Assembly: GCF_020921035.1 (NCBI RefSeq)
Contig: NC_063151.1
Span: 7,378,001 to 7,442,000 of the forward strand
Direction of reading: 5' to 3'
Source of the DNA: Rhodamnia argentea
Taxonomy: Eukaryota > Streptophyta > Magnoliopsida > Myrtales > Myrtaceae
Length of the DNA stretch: 64,000 nt
Both the position numbers and the translations under genes were made by a program. Positions 52,959 through 64,000 of this stretch are shown in pieces. The notes under the pieces were generated by a model, which had not been told where the DNA came from, did no database searches, and saw only the letters and a program-made list of their open reading frames with translations. How positions within the stretch are numbered: position 1 is the stretch's first letter; the number at the start of each line of letters is the position of its first letter.

Positions 52959-53639
52959 CGTGAATCGGAAGTCGTGTTTGTACTAGTAGGAGGACTAGAT
53001 TTTCGAAGAAGGAATGTCGTAGTAGAGAGTAGATGTCATATTCTTGAGACAAGTCTGAGATGAATTCTTGTGCCTCGGGTCATGTTTGATCACTGTTCTG
53101 ATATTAATGACATTGTAGAGGAGGATGCCTTCTTTCTTTCCCCATAAGCAGTGGACTAGCGACGTACTCTAGCCATTAATACTTATCTAATTTAAGAAAT
53201 ATGAATTGCATTTTGAAAAATCGTATCTACGTTCAAGCCTACCAATTCATTAGTATGTAAGAGATATCAACTGAATTTGAATATATATGAAACGCATTCT
53301 TCTTTTTAATATTGAAGATAAGGTGTCGATTGAACTTGCATGACTATCAAGAAAATCCACTCGAAATATGCCGAATTGCCAAACATCAATCTCCAGGGAT
53401 CCTCGCTGGCCAAAAACAGAAAGCAAAGGAAGGAAGGGAAAAAAAATGAAAAGAAAAACAAAAAAATTATTTAAAAAAATATTATTGAAAAATTGGCCAC
53501 ATCAGCTTTGACCGACCAAATGGACTAAATTGGCACAAATGCAAAAGGTTTATGAGTCAATTGGCAAAGAAAAATAATAATTTTAAGACCGAATTGATAC
53601 AATTGTAATAGGTTTACGATTGTTATGGCACGAGCCCAC

Positions 53640-54240
53640 CCTGGTCTGCTGCTCACATTTCTTATTGCAAGGTTCCATCAGAATCAATCATTAATGATCC
53701 TAGGTTATTACATTAGGGAGAGAACAACAATGCATAAATGGCAAAAAGGGTGTCCTTTCATTAATTCAATGCACGTTTTTGTCTACACTACGTGACCCTG
53801 AGCTGTGACTTTTAGTTTGCCTTATGCAAGATGACCTCAACACCATGCTATGGATGGAGGTGATCACAATGAAAGGAGCACGCTTATAAGATGGTGAGAG
53901 CTTGAATGCAAATTGTTGTAGCATCATGGCGCAGACCATCTTCACTTGTATCTTAGCGAAGTTCTGGCTCGACACATAGACGAGATCTCATCCTGATGGG
54001 AAAAAGGAGACTTGGTTCTTGGTGGCCTTGGATACTCCCTCGGCGAACCTCTCTCTGGCTTGAACTCCTTGGCATTCTAGCCCCAAAGTCTTTTATCATG
54101 GTGACGAGGGGAGTCGGCATTGAGAGCTCGACTCTCGGGGGCATGGTCAGCTTCCCTACTTTTCTTTCCTTGTCAAGCTTCCATGCCAGCTTCATTCCTG
54201 ACGGATATAGCCTCAGGACCTTATTGACCATGACAAACGT
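53640..54240 (-). pseudogene. CYP72A last-exon fragment, decayed
   Basis: Minus strand. A K-helix-like NKVLRLYPSGMKL is followed by KVGKLTMPPRVELSMPTPL, then frame changes and a degenerate heme region (MRSRLCV in place of GPRICIG). It aligns with the last exon of the CYP72A gene at 58286-61774, and its 3' flank (53640-53760) also matches the 3' flank of that gene (58130-58250), including GATCCTAGGTTATTA. The other exons are missing. Confidence 0.8.
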
Positions 54241-54508
54241 GCCCTCAAAATTGGGGATGTGTATTCGGTCTGATTTGGAACAAAATTACAAAAAAATATA
54301 AGGATGCCAAAAATAAAGACAAGCTTCTTGATCATGATAAATGTGCCCTCAATATGGAGTGCATTCCCTTCGATTTTGGGCTTGTTGACTATGACCCGAA
54401 ATGGAAATAAAATGACAGTAAAAGACAAGATACCCAAAATAAAGAAAAGTTTCTTTACCATGAGAAATTTGCCTCCAAAAGAAAGGATGCGCATCCGGTC
54501 TGGTTATA

Positions 54509-54880
54509 GTAAGAGAAGGGAAAAGTACACTAAAAGTGCCATAACTTTTGTACAGCGTTCACTTGAGTGCCATAACTTTCAAAACGTTCACTTAAGTGTC
54601 ATAACTTTCAAAAATCGTTTATTAGAGTGCCATGTTGATGTGGACGCCGGAAAAGTTGACGTGGCTCATCGAAAATATGACGTGGCACATCGGAAAGCTG
54701 ACGTGGTATGCCGGAAAAGTTGCTGTAGCACTCAAGTGAACGATTTTGCTCCGACGTGGCACTCAAGTGAACGATTTTTGAAAGTTATGGCACTTAAGTG
54801 AACGTTTTGAAAGTTATGACACTCAATAGGACGCCGTACATAAGTTATGGCACTCATAGTATACTTACCCCGTAAGAGAA
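54509..54880. mobile_element. MULE-derived MITE with perfect 9-bp target duplication
   Basis: The element proper is 54518-54871 (354 bases), flanked by GTAAGAGAA on both sides (54509-54517 and 54872-54880). The left end GGGAAAAGTACACTAAAAGT and the inverted right end GGGGTAAGTATACTATGAGT pair; both arms consist of repeats of 'cacttragtgycataactttcaaaa'. The first ~15 bases equal the TIR start of the large MULE at 21482-27133. There is no coding capacity. Confidence 0.9.
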
Positions 54881-54895
54881 CGACAAATTTACCGA

Positions 54896-55455
54896 AAAGA
54901 AGACCAGATTTTCGAAGAAGGAATGTTCTATTAGAGAATGAACATTATATTCTTTAGACAAGTTTGAGATGTATTCTTGCGATTCGGATCATCTTTAATC
55001 GGTGTTCTGAGATTGATGACACTATAGTGTAGAGGATATGGCTTCTTTCTTTCCCAAAAGCAGTAGACTATGCCTGCTACTCTCTGGTGGACTGCAAGAT
55101 TTGTGCTTTATGCTGGTAATCTCATGAACCATGCCTTCGTCGCTCATAAATTTCTACTATCAATCATATGGAAGAAACTACAGGAACTGCGATTTCCAGA
55201 ACTCGGGCCTTCCGATCCGAGTAAGAAATGAAGTCTCTTTTCAATCCTTCTTTGGTCTATCCTCAAGCATAAAAAGATTTTAGCACTTATTTGCGTTTCT
55301 TACTTTCTTTTACTGGTTGATGGATGATGTGCTAGGGGTTGTATATTGCTTTGCTGGCTACATCTTGTGTTTCAGATCATATTTTGATCACTGTTATGAT
55401 ATTAATGACATTGTAGATGAGAATGCATTCTTTCTTTCCCACAAGCAGTAGTCTA
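54896..55455 (+). pseudogene. Broken copies of the X8 gene and its 3' UTR
   Basis: 54896-55070 copies the 3' UTR of the intact X8 gene (around 52990-53160, GATTTTCGAAGAAGGAATGT). It joins directly to a decayed exon-3 copy (55072-55235, with TGCCTGCT, GTGGACTGCAAGAT and AACTGCGATTTCC) which continues through the matching intron and a further 3' UTR copy to 55455. Stops and deletions destroy the frame, and the start region is missing. The 3'-UTR-to-exon-3 joint means at least two tandem X8 copies once existed here. Confidence 0.85.
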
Positions 55456-56084
55456 GAGACCAACTTTAGCCATTACTGCTTTTCTAATATCTAAAATATA
55501 AGATCGATAGTGAAGTATCGCGTTAAACTGAAAGCTACCAATTAATATGTTCATAAGAGATATCAAGTGAATTAGAACATCTATTGGCCACACTAGCTAA
55601 CGGTCCATCGCTGCACAAGGTAGATAACCATAACCATACGCATATAAAGCAACAGGAATGGGTTGCCAATCCTTAAGGTTTTATTTGTAAAATCTCTATT
55701 TCTTGAATATTGAAGTCGAAAGATGTACGAACTAGTCCATTGATCCTACATCTTTTTTTTTTTAATGTCTACCGCATATTAATTTGTATAAGTTGATCAC
55801 AATTACAATGAAATGCAATTTATGAAGATTAATTTGCTGTTTGTTATTTTATAAGCAAAGGAATCCTGCCTAATTCACTAATTCGTGGAAAATACTTCAC
55901 TTTTGTATTTCAAAAATGTTTCAAGAGATATATTTGAAGTAGATGGAGTTTGATAGAATAATCATTGATCATACTTTTCAATATGAGTATTGAGTCTGAA
56001 GTGAAATTTGTGATTGTTAGCAAAACATTGATTTTTAGATCTAATTTGATCTTCATAGATTTTTCCAGCTAGTTTCTTATAAGC

Positions 56085-56975
56085 CCATGCTATGGAATTC
56101 TCCATTATTGTCCCTCTTTCGCTGGTTAATTTTAATATGATGCCAATGTTATTCGTCTAGTACCATAATAGACCCCCTCTTTTTTGTTATAGTTGCAATT
56201 TCTTTGTCCTGTAGTTTGATTGGACATCTTGAATTTCTTAAATTGGTTTTCATTAGAAATTGATGCATGGAAAAATCCAACTTGAGTAGACCAAAATGCT
56301 TTCCATCACAATATTTTGCACTTGTTCTATTGATAAATTAGATCACATTTATGGACGGTTGTTGTTCTTCTTTCTGGACTTCTTGCAACCTGGTCACCCC
56401 TACATCCACAACTACTGTACATGCTATCTCCCTTCTGCCCGAGATCTGCTGGCTCGCTTCTCTGGACCTTACTCTTTTGCTGGTGCCTGCTGGATCCATG
56501 ACCGGTGCTTGATGCTGCCTCCTTATGCTACTGTCACCGTTGCTGGGCGTTTGGGTTCATCTTGTACTTTCATTTCTGTTGTTTTTTTTCGGCTGCATGT
56601 TTAGCCTCTTTGTTACTTCTTTTGGTTGGCCTTCCCTTGGGTGCACGCGTCCTAGACGCTGCTATGTATTTTGCAACCGGTTCACCGTTGAACCCTCTTT
56701 GGCACTCATGGTGCCACTCATGGTTCATGGTTTTTGTGCCCGATTTTTTCTACTTGTACCTAGCTTTTTGAAAAGTTCAATACACACTTACCTTACCAAA
56801 AAAAAAAAAAAAATTAGATCACATTTGGTGTATCACTTTATTAATTCAATGCATGATTTCTTCTCCACTACATGTCACCTAGATCTGTAACATTTAATCT
56901 GCGTTGTGCAAGATGATAAGAGCACCATCTTGTGGCTGGAAGGTGAAGATAGTGAAAGGAGCATGCATATAAGAC
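56085..56975 (-). repeat. Duplicate of CYP72A 3' flank and last-exon end, split by a LINE
   Basis: 56085-56350 matches 57875-58135 (shared phrases include TAATAGTTGCAAT-like and the block around ATTGATGC/ATTGACACC). 56827-56975 matches the end of the CYP72A last exon and flank (58200-58345). The LINE at 56351-56813 lies between. Only the final few codons of the P450 are represented. Confidence 0.7.
56351..56813 (+). mobile_element. 5'-truncated LINE insertion with poly(A) tail
   Basis: A 460-base sequence ends ACCTTACC and an A run (56798-56813). The bases TTAGATCACATTT occur immediately before it (56338-56350) and after the A run (56814-56826), a 13-base target duplication. Frames in the segment (56296-56771) are T-rich and hydrophobic and are not taken as a gene. 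Poly(A) plus variable-length duplication is the target-primed signature of LINE or LINE-mobilised RNA; the source family is not identified. Confidence 0.85.
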
Positions 56976-58140
56976 TGAATATGATAAAATATGAAATCTA
57001 GGGATTTTGCTATATCCCATCCATTATTTTGTTAATCATAATAATAAAGCTAGATATGTTCATATCCTATCACGTCCATTGTTTGGCATGAGCGGTTTAT
57101 CAATGTGAATGAACTTGAAAATGCTCAAATGGAGATAATAAGAATCTCTCATAGTTCACGCAAAATAAATCACAAATGCACAAACGAAGATAGCCTCAAT
57201 CAATAAACCCATGATTATTGTACAATTTACATCTTAAATAGCAAAGGAGCTCATTTTAACATTCCACAGTCACAGGTTCGACTTTGACAAGAAACATAAA
57301 CAAGCTACAATAACATCGATGAGAAAAATCAGTCAACAAATGCCAAATTTAGAAAGAGAGAAAATATGATCATTCATTTTCGCGATTCCTATTATCTAGC
57401 CTACTTTAGTTTTATGTACTTATTTTTTCATTGTTGTCCTTCTCTTTTTTTTTATTTTTTTATTCCTTTCCATCGTCCCTTAGTAAACTTTATTGAATAA
57501 TAACTTTTATATTGTTGATATAGGAAATTTTATCCAATTTTATTCACCTCCCCACATAAGATATTTTTATCCGAGCTATATTTCGAACTTCGGAATGCAA
57601 TCAAAACCCTTGCGATCAATTTGAAAGGGCCTATACATCTCCATTCTCTCTATTGAGTTCCGCATTTCCCTCATTTCTTGTGCTGTCCCAATGGGGGCTT
57701 TCTCTCAATCAATCTCGCGCGAGGGCTCAATTTCGTCTGCCCTAGATGAAGGTTTCATTTTCCTCGGGCCAGCCTCCGGGTTTACTTGTCCCTTTTTCAT
57801 GTTTCATTTCAGGGAAACTTCCTTAAATCCAACAACATTTTAGCTTTGTTCATCGTTGTGCTGTGAAATTTTAAGCTCATACTCCGGATTCCTCCATTGT
57901 TGCCCCCTCTTTTGCTGCCAATTTGAAACTAATGGAATTGTTATCCGTTTTGTACCATAAAAGACCCTTTTTAATAGTTGCAATACCCTTGTCCCGTTTT
58001 TCATTAGAGATCTAGAATTTCCGGGACTGGTTTTTGATTAAAAATTGACACCTAAAAAATTCAGCTTGAGTAAGCCAAACTTGTTTCCATCTCTATAATG
58101 TCTATGGATATATCAAATCACGATCTTCTGTGCAAGATTC
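56976..58140. other. Intergenic
   Basis: Apart from the block at 57875-58135 that duplicates 56085-56350, nothing is recognised. A CT-rich stretch and a TTTATTTTTTTATT run lie at 57440-57470. Confidence 0.4.
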
Positions 58141-58285
58141 CATCACAATCAATCACTAATGATCCTAGGTTATTATATTAGGGAGGGAAGACAACAATGC
58201 ATTAACTTGGAAAAATGTATACTGTTTCCTTATTTCAAATGCACGTTTTTTGTCTACACCATATGTCACCATGACATGTAACTTT

Positions 58286-61200
58286 CTAGTTTGCCTTGTG
58301 CAAGATGACCTGAGCACCATATTGTGGCTGGAGGGTGATGAATTCCCAAGGGGCATGCGCATAAGATGGAGAGAGCTCAAACGTGAATTGCTGAAGTATC
58401 ATGGCGAGTGCCATCTTTGCCTCTATCATTGAGAAGTTCATGCCGATGCATATACGAGGGCCCCATCCGAATGGGAAAAAAGATACTTGGTTCTTGGTGG
58501 CCTTGGACACTCCCTCGGCGAACCTCTCGGGCTTGAACTCCTCGGCATCCTCGCCCCACAATTCTTTATCATGGTGTATAAAGAGAATCGGCATTGAGAG
58601 ACGGACTCCCGGGGGTATGGTCAGCTTCCCTAGTTTTATTTCCTTCTGAACCTTCCGTTCTAGTAAGGTCGCGGGTGGGTATAGCCTCAGCACCTCATTC
58701 AAGATCATCGTCACCTGATCACAACAAATCCATAGAAGTTGTCATATGGTAGAGAAGTGTATGTAAAAGCATTTTCATGATTATGATGCCCTAGAAAGGG
58801 CAGGAGGACACCTTTAGTGCTAATATTTGTGTACGGTGCTCACTTTGGTGTCAATATTTTTTTTTCGGATCACTTAAGTGCTAATTTTTTTGAAAAATGA
58901 TTATATAAGTGCCAACTCGGGTGAAGTCGCCGGAATTTTTCTCCGTTGGCACTAAAGTGATCATTTTTTTCTCCAATTTAGCACTAAAGTGATTGTTTTT
59001 TGATCACTTAAATGCCAATTTTTTTGAAAAATAATTATTTAAGTGCAAACTCTGGTGAGGTCACCGGAATTTCTTGCCGTTGGCACTGAAATGATCATTT
59101 TTCTGCCATGTGGCACTTAAGTGATAAAAAAAAAATATTGATACCAAAGTGAGTGCCGTACACAATTATCGACACTTGAGGTGTCTTTTGCCCCCTAGAA
59201 AGATTACTACAATGAGATCAAGGGACGATCCTCTCATCTAACATCAATTTCCACGAAGAGAATGGATAATATTGTAATTATGAGTGCCAACTCTGAACAA
59301 AAGAGGAAGAGAGCATTGAACTTACAATCTTGAGGTGGCTTAACCCGTCAAAGTCAGGTTTTCTCCTTCCAAAGGTTTGGAGGATCTCTTCCCTGGCTCG
59401 CGCTTGCCAATCTGGGTGCACACTCAACAAGACCATGGTCCATACTAGTAAAACCGAAGTGGTCTCTTGTCCGGCGAAGTAGAAAAGCTTGCACTCCTCA
59501 ATTACATCGCGAAGGCTCATCCCGATGTTATCCTTCATGTTTGACTCTAGCAATAGCCCCAACAGATCAGTACCAGCAGCTTCCCCTGCCCTTATTGCTT
59601 TCTCTCTTCTACGGACGATGTCGGTGAGTAGAGCCTGCACTTCTTTATCTATGCTCTTCATCCTCCTATTCATCTTAGTTGGCACAAACCCGCGGAATAT
59701 TAGATCAAATAGTTGTATTTCTTGTAATGTCATGGTTTTAAGCCAGAAGCTCATTTACATTCAGTTAGTTTATAGATGATGAGAGATTTACCTCCAGTCG
59801 GGGATGTAGAGCGATCGAAGGGCTTTACTTGTGAACATGGTTTGTTCCCGCTGAAGTTCAAAGATCCTTTTGCCTTCTTCAAAGCTACTACCAAATGCTG
59901 TCCGAGAGATCACGTCACGGGTCAAATTTTGAAGGTCGATCCACACATCGACCTCACATGATCTCTCATCCGATACCAACTCATCCCATCCGTCTATCAT
60001 TTCAGTACAACTTGAATAAAAAGCAGGCAACATAAGCTGCAAGAACAACCGGCCAATGCAAGTGAGGAGTGAAAAGAAAATTCCTGAGGCAGCAATGTGA
60101 GTGGTTCCATTTATTTGAGCATCGTATAGTTTTAGGTACCTTCAACTTCTCCATGTGGAATGCTGGATTGATAATCTTCCGATGCCGAGCCCATTTCTCG
60201 CCCTCGTGGGTCGCGAGTCCATCGACGAGCAGCTTAATTAGGGGAGTGGAGGCTGGCTTGATATAGTCGTATATCTTGGAGAAGATCTCCTTCAGCTGTT
60301 CAGGGTTTGTTATGTTCACTCTCGGTGTTTGGCCCATCCACATGAATGAGTCTTTGCCTGCAATGCATCCAGCAAAATAAGAGGCACATTGCCAAAAGAA
60401 CTATTTTCAGTTATGTTCTTAGCTACTCTCCAGGAGCGCATGCAATTGGGAGATTTAATTCATATTAGGAGGGGAAAAGATGGTTATGATGATTACCAAG
60501 CAGCTTTTTCTACACCAAAATAGAACATTGTACCTATGCTAGTTGTCTAGACTCCAAACGTTGGGATTTGGTAAAATCAAGGATCTTATATGTTTTCTTA
60601 CCAAGAATTTCATGGTTTGTTCTTGCTTCGAGCCCCATCAGCTGGCATTTTCTTATTCAAATGCAACTTCAATGGTAGTTGTTTTTCTTTAGGGAATAAC
60701 TAGCTTGATTGTCGATCTTGTCAGTTATTTCTAACCACACAGATCTCTCAATCAATGAGTGCTTTATGCAAAATATACGGTGATGATGTGTGGATCTATA
60801 TTTTAGATTATACCGTCCCCTCACAGTATTGTCAGAAAGCATTTCATTTTTTTTTAGGAGCAGTGAGCATCATTCCAATCATTTTGAACGTGTTTCAGTG
60901 ATTGATGGATTCAATGCCCATGTCATTGAATTGCCAGTGGGGGTGCAAAAGGGTTAAAAAGGGCAGAGAGGCTTTGAGACACAAAATACACAAGCCATGA
61001 ATGGTGGCGGGACATCAGAAAAACTCAAACCATGAAGACTAGATCGGGTGGGAGAAATCCATCCAAGAACTCGTTCCTCATTATCATCCCCATGATTTTT
61101 GGTCTCACTCAATTGTGGTTTGTGAGTAACTTGGCATATTGCGCTTCTACGTACATTAACTGTGTATGGGCTTTGGTTTGGATAGGGACTAGTCTCTGCC

Positions 61201-61774
61201 CTAAGACAATAACTTTAATCCCTCAATACGTGTTACCGACTTGGTTGACATCCATGAATCTGCAATCAGGATCACTTTGAAATTCTAGGGTGATCGGCTG
61301 ACGTCGATATACGTCAAGTCAGTTACATGGTCGAGCATCTATACATATCGATCATCCACCGACGTACATCAAAAGTCAAAAGTAAGTTCAAATGTTTTGA
61401 AACTCGTCAAAGACAGCATCGACCCAAAAAAATGAGCTTTAATGGAGAAGAAGACAAAGAAGTGCTATGCATAGACATGCAGTGAAGACGCGTATACCAT
61501 GGATTTGGAAGGATCGATGCAAGAACGGCAGGAGGCGAGGCTTGATGTCATCGGAGATAGCGATGGGCTTGGACGTGGCTTCTGTGAGCATACGCTCGTT
61601 CTCATTGAGGTCTCCAAACAGGAACGCATAGGGTTCACCGGAGAGGCCTTGCTGCCTCAGGAGCCTCTCTAGCCTCTTTGGCCTCAGCCACACCCAATTC
61701 ACCACCCTCCACGCCCATGTCACAAGGACGGCCAGAACCGCCACTAGCGCAATTGACTGTGTTGATACCTCCAT
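58286..61774 (-). CDS. CYP72A: Cytochrome P450, CYP72A type, with abnormal acceptor at intron 3
   Basis: Five exons on the minus strand: 61774-61498, 60357-60140, 60036-59792, 59689-59326 and 58714-58286, 1533 bases, 510 residues, in frame throughout. An N-terminal anchor (~8-28) and Pro/Arg-rich hinge give an ER-bound enzyme. Motifs are [18 protein letters not shown] (C-helix), AGQETT (I-helix oxygen site), NEVLRLYPP (ExxR), FKPERF and [10 protein letters not shown] with the heme Cys. Length and intron places match CYP72A enzymes, which hydroxylate terpenoids or gibberellins in known cases; the substrate here cannot be told. Intron 3 (59690-59791) should end in AG before exon 4 but reads GCGG, with no in-frame AG nearby. 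If real, this breaks splicing, so the gene may be a recent pseudogene. Confidence 0.88.
58790..59202. mobile_element. MULE-derived MITE in CYP72A intron 4
   Basis: The element 58799-59193 is flanked by CCTAGAAAG on both sides (58790-58798 and 59194-59202). The arms are inverted: GGACACCTTTAGTGCTAATA on the left and, inverted, GACACCTCAAGTGTCGATAA on the right. The phrase TGTACGGTGCTCACTTTGGT and 'ggatcacttaagtgctaatttttttgaaaaatgatt' follow the TIR of the large MULE step by step. It sits wholly inside intron 4. Confidence 0.9.
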
Positions 61775-61847
61775 CTTTTCTTCCTTCTGTGCGTGAATCT
61801 ATTTGTCTGTATGTTGATAGGTTGATAATGTTGGGCAAGGTGTCGTG

Positions 61848-61855
61848 TTTATATA
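61848..61855 (-). promoter_or_regulatory. TATA box of the CYP72A gene
   Basis: TATATAAA on the minus strand, about 75-80 bases before the ATG at 61774, in the normal position for a short leader. Confidence 0.6.
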
Positions 61856-61856
61856 G

Positions 61857-63418
61857 CCACAGCCCATCCACAGCCGTATGTGTTGGCCTAGAAACTTCTC
61901 GAAGGCTACCCAAGATGGATAAAAAAATGAAAGTAAAAAGAGAAGGATACCCGATAAAGAGCAAATGAAAAAGGGCTACAGCTATTTCCCTATATGATTA
62001 AATCCACTCAAGTTTTATAAAAAAGACAAAATTGCTCTCTATCATTAAATTAAAATTTAATTACTTTCCTTTTTATTATTTTTCTTATATCTATGTAGGA
62101 TATACCTACCATAATTCATATGTTCCATTTTTGTTTATTCAAGATTTTTCTTGTATATTAAAGGTAATATTTTTTATGTAAGATATTGCTTCCATAAAAA
62201 TTTATTTCGTCGAAAAGAGAAATTTCCAAGAAATCTAGTTCTTTTTTACATTGTCGACCAAATTTATGTATATATTATTAAGTAGATGAAATTTAATTAA
62301 GTCATGACATTGCATAAAGTAAGATCATTTTGAAAAAACAAAATTGAATATCCTCTATGAACTATTTACGCAAAAAAAAATCAAAATGTTTCATCGTGCA
62401 TAATATTTTTAGTGTATTTCTAGATATTCTTCTAACATCTCACATACTTTGAATAAAAGTATCTTGCCAATATAGTGAGAAAAAAATAATTTTTTTATAT
62501 AGTAGATAAAGAGATTTAACATATATTTTAAACTATTGAAATTAATAAAAATTTCACCAACAAAGTGAGCTTTTGAGATAAGAGGGACAAAAAATAGAGA
62601 AGTATGACGAAGAAGATACTTTTCGATTTTGTACTATACCAAAGAATATCTTTTTTGTTTACTATTAAGGAGATAATTTTACATGAAGCATGTAAAATGT
62701 TATAGGAACATCTGAAATGCAAATTTCTTTAATATGCTAAGAAGCAAAACATATAAAATGCTTAATTAAGGTAGTTATTCTATACAGAAAAAGAAAACAT
62801 AGAAAAAAGGAGGGACGTGATATTTCCAATCCCAAAATGGCTCATCCACTCTCTAGAGAATTAAAAGAACCGAATTACCTAAATGGTGGGTCCCACTGGC
62901 CTCCACCCTTGACTTCTTCATCTCCTTCTTTCTTCTGACGTGTCTTTGTCTCAATCTCCCATCATTCTCTTCTCCAAGAAAAAGATCCTTCCCATGAAAT
63001 CCACTTTATAGCTGGAACAAAAAAAAAAAAAAAAATTCACTTTGTAGGCTCAGTCTCTGATCTCATCAGTCATTTGCTAAGACTTCTAGTCTTGAGTTCA
63101 GGAGGTCCAAGTCTAATCACGTGGTACTTGTGATGGTAAAAGCAGAGCAAGCAGAGCAAGAAAACAACACACGCACAGCAACCATTAAATTCAGAAAAGT
63201 CCAACCAGTTCCTTCAACGATGCTTCGAAGAAGCACAAGAAGAAGAAGTAAACCCCGAGTCTTTCATGTGGTAAAATTGCTGAGAGCCTCTCATTCGATG
63301 ATTCTTGTTTGAAGGGGCTTTTGTAGGATGGGTTGCATAAGTACTTGAATTTGGTGAAGCCCCTGTACATGGGTATCTCCAAGATACAGCGACAATGCAA
63401 AGTTCCCACCGTCGATCC
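61857..63418. other. AT-rich intergenic region
   Basis: Very A/T-rich to about 62800, with no gene. A poly(A) run lies at 63019-63036. The short frames at 63121-63541 on both strands show no family motif I recognise. Confidence 0.4.
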
Positions 63419-63854
63419 TGTTGCACGGAAACAAGCAATCGTACAATAAAAATAGATAGCAAGAAAATAAATTGGACACCAGATGTACGTGATTCGGTCG
63501 TAGAGACCTACGTACACGGGGAGAGCAGCAACGAGTTTCACTATAGATCTAGCAATACAATTCGGAGATTACAAACCACACTCGAATAACTCACTCTCAG
63601 TATTTTTCAGCCCCAATTACATTCAATAACATGCACAATGTTTAGCCTATAGTTCCTCACGAAATAATCTCTCAATCCCACGAAGGAATTATACGCAGAT
63701 TCTTACCACAAGAATTTATTGACTAGAACACAAAATTATTGAACTAATTCAACCAAGAGGACTCTGCCTTGGATTACGAGCAAAATGCTCACGGAAGCAC
63801 CAATCCCAAAGTCATAAATTGAACAAATCCCTCTATTTTAATCATCCACTTGCA

Positions 63855-63918
<64 letters not shown>

Positions 63919-64000
63919 GATCAATGTTTGACTAAATATGGTCTAATTGGAAAGTCCGCAATTTACTTTCCAAATTTAGACTACATATCCAACACATGAT
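63419..64000. repeat. Copia-type LTR running off the window edge
   Basis: TGTTGCACGGAAAC starts a segment whose GGACACC...ACGTGATTCGGTC, then ACGGGGAGAGCAGCAA, follow the same order as GGACACC...ACGTGGTTCGGTCC, then ACGGGAGAGCCAGCAA in the LTRs at 28435 and 32842. It is a relative, not a copy. The internal part and the second LTR would be outside the window. Confidence 0.55.
63857..63913. repeat. (AC)n(AT)n compound microsatellite
   Basis: About 15 AC units (63857-63886) run directly into about 13 AT units (63887-63913). Confidence 0.95.

Noticed and set aside
56296-56890. Plus-strand frames rich in Phe and Leu that resemble a membrane protein
   Set aside because: They lie inside the LINE insertion bounded by a target duplication and poly(A); hydrophobicity is due to T-rich sequence.

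Overview
The window is plant nuclear DNA, from a dicot judging by gene content and gene structure. It holds spliced genes with GT..AG introns for MPK16, a 1-Cys plastid MSRB, FAP3, a CYP72A P450, an X8 protein and an At1g78530-type receptor kinase. Between them lie AT-rich intergenic DNA, GA/CT microsatellites, Ty1/copia, MULE, LINE and endogenous pararetrovirus remains. The species cannot be fixed from sequence alone; a woody eudicot is a guess.

Layout. 0-12 kb: a small membrane protein gene (-), a secreted DUF7705-type gene carrying four apparent one-base losses (+), and a complete ten-exon MPK16 (-). 12-18.3 kb: no gene, only microsatellites and non-autonomous repeats. 18.3-20 kb: MSRB1 (+). 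21.4-28.4 kb: a purine permease (PUP) pseudogene split by a 5.65-kb Mutator-like element (MULE). The MULE has about 90-bp terminal inverted repeats, a 9-bp target duplication, a decayed mudrA-type transposase and, converging on it, a decayed GRF zinc-finger reading frame. 28.4-33.6 kb: a Ty1/copia element (-) with both LTRs and an AGTCC target duplication, but disabled pol. 34.8-43 kb: a gene-rich island with a receptor-like kinase (+), FAP3 (-) and a STEEP1-family gene (-), all with intact reading frames. 43.7-48.6 kb: a fold-back element, a 183-bp tandem array and a rearranged endogenous caulimovirid copy. 49.7-50.2 kb: a FAR1/FRS-like fragment. 52-61.9 kb: an intact X8 gene and a CYP72A gene with an abnormal splice acceptor, separated by interleaved broken copies of both, two MULE-derived MITEs and a 5'-truncated LINE. 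The window ends inside a copia-type LTR.

The genes do not form a pathway. MPK16 is a signalling kinase, MSRB1 and FAP3 are plastid proteins, the receptor kinase sits in the plasma membrane, the X8 protein binds cell-wall glucan and CYP72A is an ER oxidase. The most interesting material is the transposon history: a MULE with a two-gene convergent layout resembling MuDR, plus two short relatives of its terminal repeats elsewhere in the window with perfect 9-bp target duplications; and a pararetrovirus copy in which an inverted RNase H segment sits between 33-bp direct repeats.

All family assignments rest on remembered family sequence features; no search was run. Exon borders were placed by eye, and total coding length was checked for divisibility by three in every gene called intact.
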